Translations under genes and position numbers: made by a program
Notes under the pieces: model-generated
What the model saw: only the letters and a program-made list of their open reading frames with translations
Told to the model about the DNA's origin: nothing
Databases searched by the model: none
Shown here: one piece after another, positions 14,619 through 20,158 of the stretch
Layout of the letters: every line of letters starts with the position of its first letter
Position numbering within the stretch: position 1 is the first letter of the stretch
DNA from: Nitrospirota bacterium
GTDB lineage: Bacteria; Nitrospirota; Thermodesulfovibrionia; Thermodesulfovibrionales; Dissulfurispiraceae
Length of the DNA: 50,348 nucleotides
Assembly (NCBI GenBank): GCA_021791055.1
Contig: JAJYXI010000002.1
Span: 1-50,348, forward strand
Reading direction: 5' to 3'

Positions 14619-15701
14619 TTACTTCCCAAAAGGACACACAGGGTATCTGCATTCCTTGCAATTGAGACATAATCCTCCGTGTCCGAGCTCGGCAAGCTCT
14701 TTTCTTCCAATTCTTTCTCCTGAAAGCACCCTCGGAAGAATTAAATCAAATATGGTTGTCTTGTGATACATGCCGCAGGCAGGGATGCCAAGAATGGGAA
14801 TGGGTGAAAGGTACGCAACTAAAAACATCGCTCCAGGAAGCACTGCAGAGCCGTATGTAATATCTGTGGCGCCAAGTCTTCTGATTGCAAACCTTGTTAC
14901 ATCATCAGGGTCCACAGACATGCCTCCTGTTGTAATAAGCAGGTCAGCGCCTGTCTCGATTAATTCTCTCAGCCTTGCCTCTATGAATTCTTCATTGTCA
15001 GGCGCATAATATATTCCTATAATATCACCGTTAAACTCCGCTATCTTTTTTGTAATTACCGGTGCAAAGGCATCCTTTATCTTTCCGTAATAAATCTCAT
15101 TGCCGGTGATAACCACACCAACTTTTGGTTTTCTGATTTCTTTAACCTCAATTACACCTTGCCCCTTGACCCCCTGACCCCTTGACCCATTTGCAATTCT
15201 CACTGCTTCTTCCACAATCGCTTTTTTAACCACCAGCGGTATCACCCTTGTTCCAGCAACAATCTGTCCTTTCCTCACCACCGTATTGTCATGAAGTGTT
15301 GCGCACATCACATCACCGAGCATATTGAATTGGGCGAGGTTGGGCCTGTTAATTTTCAACAGTCCATCCCTGTCAGCAAGGATATTTATCTTACCTTCTT
15401 TCGGCTCCCCTTCCATCTTTACGCCTTCACCCATCAATGCATTAGCCAGCGCATATGCAGCATCATCTTCATGGACTTCGTCGTCTGCGATGTTTAGAAC
15501 AAACAGATTCTCTTTTCCGAGTCTTTGAAGGTGGCTTATATCTTCTTCTTTGACTATATGCCCCTTTTTAAATGCCCTGCCCTTAAAATCGTCCTGTCTT
15601 ATCTCTGTAATATCGTGTGCCAGAACCATACCCACTGCCTCTGTTACGGGTATTGTATTACCTGTCCTGCCTTTTATTTCACTGTTTTGAACATCGCACA
15701 T
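14619..15701 (-). CDS. MoeA/MoaB-like molybdopterin-binding protein
   Basis: A 360-residue protein with a MoaB/Mog-type molybdopterin-binding core (VGVVITGNEIYYGKI, DLLITTGGMSVDPDDVT, LPGAMFLVAY). This fold acts in molybdate insertion or in sensing the cofactor. The N-terminal part (VTEAVGMVLAHDITEIRQDD) is shared with stand-alone relatives rather than full MoeA. The C-terminus ends with a Cys-rich tail (GLCLNCKECRYPVCPFGK) that could bind metal. AAGGAGG precedes the ATG. It sits between a ModE-type regulator gene and the sensory module. Residues about 172-180 (RGQGVKGQGV) come from a short-word repeat. Confidence 0.82.
   Translation of the reverse strand: MCDVQNSEIKGRTGNTIPVTEAVGMVLAHDITEIRQDDFKGRAFKKGHIVKEEDISHLQRLGKENLFVLNIADDEVHEDDAAYALANALMGEGVKMEGEPKEGKINILADRDGLLKINRPNLAQFNMLGDVMCATLHDNTVVRKGQIVAGTRVIPLVVKKAIVEEAVRIANGSRGQGVKGQGVIEVKEIRKPKVGVVITGNEIYYGKIKDAFAPVITKKIAEFNGDIIGIYYAPDNEEFIEARLRELIETGADLLITTGGMSVDPDDVTRFAIRRLGATDITYGSAVLPGAMFLVAYLSPIPILGIPACGMYHKTTIFDLILPRVLSGERIGRKELAELGHGGLCLNCKECRYPVCPFGK
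15162..15188. repeat. In-frame short-word repeat in the MoeA-like gene
   Basis: CCCTTGACC-, CCCTGACC- and CCTTGACC-type units of about 8 bases follow one another at 15162-15188. They encode the low-complexity stretch RGQGVKGQG in an otherwise conserved protein, in a linker between the N-terminal part and the VGVVITG strand. Confidence 0.7.
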
Positions 15702-15723
15702 AGTATAGCCTCCTTAAAAAGTT

Positions 15724-16080
15724 CTAAAATCGAGATATTTGTTGATTGTCTTTACCAAAAATCTCTTTAAATCTTTTATCTACAATCTCTTTTATTCCTT
15801 GCTCCATCAGTTCATACTGCCTTAAAAACTTCCTTGCATCCTTTGTAAGATTGGCCCCGCCTCCGTTTTTGCCTCCTGCCTGTCGCTCAACCAGTTTTAT
15901 GCCGAGCCTTTCCTCCATTGCCTTTATATAGCTCCATGCCCTTCTGTATGAAATATTTATCTCCTTTGCAGCCTGATTGATAGAGCCGTATTTATCTATG
16001 GCCTGAAGCAAAAATCTCCTGCCCCTGCCGAAAACAGGCTCTCCTCCCACCTCTATCCAAAGCTTTGATTTAATCTCCAC
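15724..16080 (-). CDS. ModE-type molybdate-responsive regulator, DNA-binding domain only
   Basis: A 118-residue winged-helix protein equal to the N-terminal LysR-like domain of ModE. It shows FGRGRRFLLQAIDKYGSINQ followed by AAKEINISYRRAWSYIKAME (recognition helix) and the wing region KLVERQAGGKNGGGANLT. The C-terminal molbindin domains of full ModE are absent. It may sense through another protein, possibly the MoeA-like protein encoded 22 bases downstream. A palindrome matching the ModE box lies about 75 bases upstream at 16156-16186, suggesting autoregulation. Confidence 0.85.
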   Translation of the reverse strand: MEIKSKLWIEVGGEPVFGRGRRFLLQAIDKYGSINQAAKEINISYRRAWSYIKAMEERLGIKLVERQAGGKNGGGANLTKDARKFLRQYELMEQGIKEIVDKRFKEIFGKDNQQISRF

Positions 16081-16131
16081 TCTCTTTCTGCGCTCCCTTA
16101 CAGCCTTATTTCATAATTTATTTGAGGTCTC

Positions 16132-16152
16132 CAGAAAATCGTAGATTTTCTG
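16132..16152. promoter_or_regulatory. 9 bp perfect inverted repeat upstream of the modE-like gene
   Basis: CAGAAAATC, GTA, GATTTTCTG form a perfect dyad next to the ModE-box palindrome. It lacks a following T tract in either direction that would make it a good terminator. It may be a second operator or an RNA hairpin. Confidence 0.45.
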
Positions 16153-16155
16153 AGT

Positions 16156-16186
16156 TTATCGTTATGACTTTTTGGCATAACGATAA
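16156..16186. promoter_or_regulatory. Candidate ModE operator
   Basis: TTATCGTTATG, nine bases, CATAACGATAA is a perfect 11 bp dyad. Its halves CGTTAT and ATAACG, spaced 11 bases apart, match the E. coli ModE box at modA as I recall it (CGTTAT-N12-ATAACG). It lies directly upstream of the ModE-type gene. Confidence 0.65.
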
Positions 16187-16197
16187 TAACAAAAAAA

Positions 16198-16482
16198 TCA
16201 TTCCTTCCCGGTGCTTGCAGTAATTGTAATTTTCTGAAGCCAGAATATTCCCTTTAACGGCGATAACATGCCCTTAACAGTGCTTTCTATCAACTGCTTT
16301 ACAAAGTCCCTCTTTGAAATATCTATCTCTCCCTTTTCAGTATAAATGTGAAAATCTTCAGAGTCCACACATACCGTCACACTATTCGGAGATATGCCGA
16401 ATGAGTTTGCTATCGCACACAGGATGTTGGCGATATAACCCTGCATAAAATCATTCAGCGGGATAACATGACTATTTACCAT
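16198..16482 (-). CDS. Small protein of unknown function, coupled to the fmdE-like gene
   Basis: I do not recognise this protein. From ATG 16482 it has 94 residues without signal peptide or membrane helix. The ATG is embedded in the last codons of the upstream gene (SYGK, then TAG), so translation is coupled. A longer frame starts at 16545 inside the upstream gene but would overlap it by 74 bases and is less likely. The middle has VTVCVDSEDFHIYTEKGEID. The position between the FmdE-like and ModE-like genes suggests a molybdenum-cofactor-related job, which is inference from context only. Confidence 0.6.
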   Translation of the reverse strand: MVNSHVIPLNDFMQGYIANILCAIANSFGISPNSVTVCVDSEDFHIYTEKGEIDISKRDFVKQLIESTVKGMLSPLKGIFWLQKITITASTGKE

Positions 16483-17092
16483 AAGACTTGTCTTCAATGG
16501 TGTAATATCCTCCGTCTGCACATGGTTTGCACAAAACCCTTCCATTCCTGAGAACCTCCCTCATGTCCTGTACATACTCGCCGCATATATCGCATTGAAC
16601 CCTTCTTAACGGTCTTCCCGGCATGTCCTCAGGTTTTATTTCCACTTTCACATCCATTATGTCAAAAAGCTCATCATCAGACATTATCTTGTAAGCTTCG
16701 AGCTGGGCTTTGTATTTATCCTGTATATCAGGAAAGTATTCCTTCGCCTTGTCTCTCGCTTCTTCTTTCGCTATTATCCTCACAGCTTTGCCTATTTTCA
16801 GGTTCACAAATGTGGCCGCCATCTTGCCGTAGTCCATAAATTTCATTGTCCTGTGGCCGAGACTGCATCCTGTAACCGACTGCACTGCGTCGGTAGCGCA
16901 CCTGTCCATTTCCACAAAGACGATAATGTTCTTTCTGTCTTTGCCTTTAGGGTCTTGTATGTCTGCGTTTTTCAGTCCGAGTACGGACATCTTTACACCG
17001 AGCACCTGACCGGGACAAAGATGGCCGTGTATCTTCACTGATTCATCGAGGAGTTTTTCGAAATCCAATGTAATCGTTGTTAATTTGTCCAT
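16472..17092 (-). CDS. FmdE-family protein with C-terminal zinc ribbon
   Basis: A 206-residue protein of the FmdE family, named after formylmethanofuran dehydrogenase subunit E and found in bacteria beside molybdoenzymes. The N-terminal signature is KIHGHLCPGQVLGVKM. CATDAVQSVTGCSLGHRT carries further conserved Cys and His. The C-terminus is a treble-clef or zinc-ribbon region (VQCDICGEYV and VLCKPC). The biochemical role is not settled, and metal or cofactor handling is likely. The start overlaps the response-regulator gene by 13 bases. Bacteria in this setting are not methanogenic, so a formylmethanofuran role is unlikely. Confidence 0.82.
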   Translation of the reverse strand: MDKLTTITLDFEKLLDESVKIHGHLCPGQVLGVKMSVLGLKNADIQDPKGKDRKNIIVFVEMDRCATDAVQSVTGCSLGHRTMKFMDYGKMAATFVNLKIGKAVRIIAKEEARDKAKEYFPDIQDKYKAQLEAYKIMSDDELFDIMDVKVEIKPEDMPGRPLRRVQCDICGEYVQDMREVLRNGRVLCKPCADGGYYTIEDKSYGK

Positions 17093-17439
17093 TCTTTTAT
17101 CTTTTTATGGATATCCTGCAGTAAAAAGGGTTTTTCAAAATAGGCATCCACATTTAAGGCCTCCATTTCTTGCTTGTACTCTTCACAAAACGCTGACATC
17201 AAGATTATCTTCCCGGCGAATCCTGCGCCTCTAAGCTGCTTGATTATATCAATTCCGCTAAAAGGTTTCATCCTTAGGTCTGTAATTACGACATCAAACC
17301 TGTCTGCATTTATGAGCGACACTGCTGCCTTTGATGAATTTGTGGCCACCACATCATAGCCTCTTTCAGAAAGGTATTCCAACAATGAAGTGATAATAAG
17401 AGGCTCATCATCTATAATCAATATGTTTATTTCACCCAC
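17080..17439 (-). CDS. Single-domain CheY-like response regulator
   Basis: A 119-residue receiver domain without output domain. It has the acidic pair IIDDEP, the phospho-acceptor Asp in DVVITDLRMKPFSG, a conserved Ser in ILMSAF, and Lys in YFEKPF. It leads a run of genes (fmdE-like, unknown, modE-like). The only start in the usual set is GTG at 17439, which overlaps the AGGAGG ribosome site itself. A TTG or ATA a few codons downstream would have better spacing, so the true start is uncertain. Its partner kinase is not obvious; either nearby kinase could act on it. Confidence 0.85.
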   Translation of the reverse strand: MGEINILIIDDEPLIITSLLEYLSERGYDVVATNSSKAAVSLINADRFDVVITDLRMKPFSGIDIIKQLRGAGFAGKIILMSAFCEEYKQEMEALNVDAYFEKPFLLQDIHKKIKEWTN

Positions 17440-17510
17440 CTCCTGCGTTTATTGTCAATAATAACCAATTTAATTGTAAATTTAATATTAATTTTATTTA
17501 GCCACCAATT

Positions 17511-17553
17511 AAAAATGCGGATGGGACCGGGGGAACAGGGGGTTAGCCCATCC
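17511..17553 (-). terminator. Probable terminator after the polyferredoxin gene
   Basis: On the minus strand GGATGGG and CCCATCC pair around a 21-base loop, followed by GCATTTTT. It lies just after the stop of the gene at 17565-18578 and before the AT-rich leader (17440-17510) of the response-regulator gene, marking a likely operon boundary. Confidence 0.45.
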
Positions 17554-17564
17554 ACATGGGAGAG

Positions 17565-18578
17565 CTAAGTATTACAAAGCAATCTGTTTTTTACACTGCA
17601 AAATTCAAATGGATTATGTCCTCTAAAACCCCTTTCAATTAAGATTGCATTATTCATGCAAAAACCCTCACACAATCCGCATCCGCTGCACAGGGAGCTG
17701 TTAAAAGTCAACTCCGGCCCTGCTTCTTTAGCGCTGATCTTCAATCCCCCTGTCGGACACATTCCCACGCAGGCAAAGCAGTTATTGCACCCTTGATCAA
17801 TACGAAAATTATAGTAATAAGCATCTAACACCTGGGTATAATTCCATTCCGGTAAGAGTCTGAGCGTCCTGTTCAGCAGGTCTCTCCTAACAGTAACCTT
17901 TTTAGCGGAATAAGACCGGGTATTATCATCAGGAGTAATGTTTTCAAATAAGTTAGCCGCTTGTAAAAAAGTAAGGTTTTTAATAGCCTTAAAAAATCCC
18001 CGTCGGTCCAATGAAATGTCCTGATAACACAACTCTAATCTGTCCTCCACAAGGTTTATCTTTTCAAATACATCCAAAGAGGTCTTTTCGGCAATACTTT
18101 CCATTCTTTTTTTCAGCTTATCTACAATAAATCCGTTTCTGCAATCAGCGCATCCTGTAAGGTTAATCTGGAGCCTTCCCTCCAAGAAAACCGAAAGGGC
18201 AATAATATGGTCTTCTGACAAAAAACCGAGACAGGCGGTCTTTTCATGTGTCTTTATATCCGCCCTTGCATTGCAGCCGAGTACTGGGACTGGAACAGAA
18301 TTGGAGAGTCTTTTCAGTCTTGCAATCATGGAATAGGAATCCATAGCCTTTACATCAAAGCATCCTGAAGGGCATACAGATACGCATAACATGCATTCAG
18401 AGCATATATTCCTTTTGATGTCGACACCTTCGTCTATTCTGATGGCATTGAACCTGCAATGCTTAATACACTCGCTGCAGGTGCTTTTGTTAAAACGCAT
18501 CCTCAAACACCTCGATTGGTCTATGGCAATCGCATCTGCTGTGTTCGATATAGTGTCGATTATTTTGCCCTGCAGCAT
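17565..18578 (-). CDS. Polyferredoxin-like protein with up to four Fe-S cluster motifs
   Basis: A 337-residue cytoplasmic-looking protein. Cys motifs are CSECIKHC near the N-terminus, CSECMLCVSVCP, then a central non-ferredoxin part with VLGCNARADIKTHEKTACLG and LTGCADCRNG, and finally CNNCFACVGMCP and CSGCGLCEGFC. I cannot assign a known subunit name. It has no signal sequence, so it is more likely a maturation factor or cytoplasmic electron carrier than part of the exported enzyme. Its ATG overlaps the stop of the torD-like gene (TTAATG), which ties it to the maturation of the 20159-22708 enzyme. Confidence 0.75.
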   Translation of the reverse strand: MLQGKIIDTISNTADAIAIDQSRCLRMRFNKSTCSECIKHCRFNAIRIDEGVDIKRNICSECMLCVSVCPSGCFDVKAMDSYSMIARLKRLSNSVPVPVLGCNARADIKTHEKTACLGFLSEDHIIALSVFLEGRLQINLTGCADCRNGFIVDKLKKRMESIAEKTSLDVFEKINLVEDRLELCYQDISLDRRGFFKAIKNLTFLQAANLFENITPDDNTRSYSAKKVTVRRDLLNRTLRLLPEWNYTQVLDAYYYNFRIDQGCNNCFACVGMCPTGGLKISAKEAGPELTFNSSLCSGCGLCEGFCMNNAILIERGFRGHNPFEFCSVKNRLLCNT

Positions 18579-19255
18579 TAATCTAAAACCCCTTGAGTCT
18601 TTTCATTCAGGTGTTTGTAAATGCCGTTAGGAATAGCGGAATTCATAATAAAAGCAGAGACACAATCAGCAAGTGCAAGATAGAAGTTATTATCAGTGCC
18701 CTCTTTTATTTTCTCACAAAATTGACCGACCCACCGTCCGAGGAATCTATCTAAAAACGCACGTTGCATCCCGATAAAGTGCAGTGCCGCATCCATTTCG
18801 GATTTTTCTAAGGCCTCTGTTTCTTTGAATATCAGATAATACATAAACTCCAGTTCAACCGCTATATGGTCTGGTAGTTCCTTGAAATCATCGTTGATTG
18901 AAAGTCCGGCCTCACTATATGTCTCTATAACCTCCATTGTGGAATCACCCATAACCTTCTTTTCTTTATCAAGGTAAACAGAACCGTATGGAGGCGCTTT
19001 AAGTTCATAAGGCCCGACAAATAGCTTTGAATAATCCACTAAAAGCTCTTCATCGCTGTAATGGGAGATTGCTTCTTCCATCTTCTCTAAGAATACCGCA
19101 GCATGGGGGCAGACCCTTTTTAATGCCTCTGTAAGGTTTTTAAGAAGCCCTTCCTGTATAAATACTTCCTTTCCTGGATAATAAAAACATGCAGATAAAA
19201 GTTTGTAGCAGTCGCCTCTTATCCTCTCATTTATTACTAATTCTTCAATATCCAC
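18578..19255 (-). CDS. TorD/DmsD-family molybdoenzyme chaperone
   Basis: A second TorD-type chaperone, about 225 residues from GTG 19255. It shares with the protein at 5513-6130 the blocks LLVDYSKLFVGPYELKAPPY, GSVYLDKEKKVMGDSTMEV and ELPDHIAVELEFMYYLI. It follows the genes of the 20159-22708 enzyme and its ferredoxin, so that enzyme is the likely client. The frame is open to an ATG at 19321, but those 22 residues (LQYSGTPIFRQEV) are encoded by a short-word repeat. GAGGTGAAA directly precedes the GTG, so I take the shorter form. Confidence 0.85.
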   Translation of the reverse strand: MDIEELVINERIRGDCYKLLSACFYYPGKEVFIQEGLLKNLTEALKRVCPHAAVFLEKMEEAISHYSDEELLVDYSKLFVGPYELKAPPYGSVYLDKEKKVMGDSTMEVIETYSEAGLSINDDFKELPDHIAVELEFMYYLIFKETEALEKSEMDAALHFIGMQRAFLDRFLGRWVGQFCEKIKEGTDNNFYLALADCVSAFIMNSAIPNGIYKHLNEKTQGVLD

Positions 19256-19266
19256 TTTCACCTCTT

Positions 19267-19346
19267 GCCGAAATATTGGAGTTCCGGAGTATTGGAGTTT
19301 TGCACTATTTAAAATCATCACTCCAACACTCCATCACTCCATTTCT
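19267..19346. repeat. Short-word inverted repeat between ferredoxin and torD-like genes
   Basis: AATATTGGAGTTCCGGAGTA and TTGGAGTTTTGCAC (about 19271-19306) face CATCACTCCAACACTCCATC and ACTCCATTTC (19317-19346). The core word is GGAGT-ATT, or ACTCCA on the other side, with period 8-9, and the arms can pair. It lies exactly between two coupled genes of one operon. Confidence 0.75.
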
Positions 19347-19353
19347 ACTTTTC

Positions 19354-20139
19354 TTACGCCTTCTTGAAACTCCTTATGTAATAGACATTGGGTCTTGTGC
19401 CTTTCTCACCCGGCTTCAAAAGCTCGCCCTTGTTGTTTTTCAACTGTACAGCTTTGTGCTTTTTAAGAAGCTTGCTCGGCTCGCTGTTCGGGTCTGAAAG
19501 GTCTCCGAATGTCCTTGCCTTTGCCGGACAGGAAACCACACAATAAGGCAGTTCTCCGTTAAGCACCCTGTGCTCGCAGAACATGCATTTTTCGACCTTC
19601 CCTTTTTCCCTCACGCTTGCGTAATCCGAATGCTTGTACATTGTGCGGTGAGGCGGTATATCCCCTGCCTTATGTGAAATCTCAGCGCCAGAAGCCGTGC
19701 ATCCAGCGACAACTTCGGTCTTGTCCTTATAGAAAGGATGTACCTCATCGCTAAAGTCATTAAAGCTGATTACGCTGTATGCCGCCTTGCTCTTGTCCAC
19801 ATCCTCCGAGCTGTAAGGACATGCCCTCTGGCACTGTCGGCATCCAATACACCTTTCCATATTGTGGATTGTCATGCCATTTTCGTGTTTATGCATCGCC
19901 TTTGGAGTTACCGGGCATGCCTTTACACAAGCGGCATCGGAGCAGTGGTTGCAAAGCACGGGCATAGCCGTAAACTTCATGTTTGGGAACTTGCCCTCTG
20001 CTTTGTAGATAAAGTCTGCCCAGTTAAAGGTCTGTCCCTTTGCCCTGTCCTGCGTGTTATTTTCTGTTTTACATGCCAGCGCACATGCACCACAGCCTAC
20101 ACACTTTTGTAAATCTATTACCATTCCGTATTTAGGCAT
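19354..20139 (-). CDS. Four-cluster ferredoxin subunit, ArrB/TtrB/PsrB type
   Basis: A 261-residue iron-sulfur subunit that would serve the adjacent catalytic subunit. Cys motifs are CVGCGACALAC, CNHCSDAACVKACP, CIGCRQCQRACP and CMFCEHRVLNG with CVVSCP, making four [4Fe-4S] clusters. A roughly 50-residue insertion (about residues 118-170) separates the third and fourth motifs, longer than in the 221-residue paralogue at 9086-9751. There is no own signal sequence, as expected for export with the Tat partner. AAGGAGG precedes the ATG. It lies 19 bases after the catalytic gene. Confidence 0.92.
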   Translation of the reverse strand: MPKYGMVIDLQKCVGCGACALACKTENNTQDRAKGQTFNWADFIYKAEGKFPNMKFTAMPVLCNHCSDAACVKACPVTPKAMHKHENGMTIHNMERCIGCRQCQRACPYSSEDVDKSKAAYSVISFNDFSDEVHPFYKDKTEVVAGCTASGAEISHKAGDIPPHRTMYKHSDYASVREKGKVEKCMFCEHRVLNGELPYCVVSCPAKARTFGDLSDPNSEPSKLLKKHKAVQLKNNKGELLKPGEKGTRPNVYYIRSFKKA

Positions 20140-20158
20140 CTATCTTTACCTCCTTTCC

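Noticed and set aside
17452-17463. TTATTGTCAATAA words at 17453 and about 22957 as FNR-type sites
   Set aside because: They do not fit TTGAT-N4-ATCAA, and the dyad is short; AT-rich leader sequence explains them.
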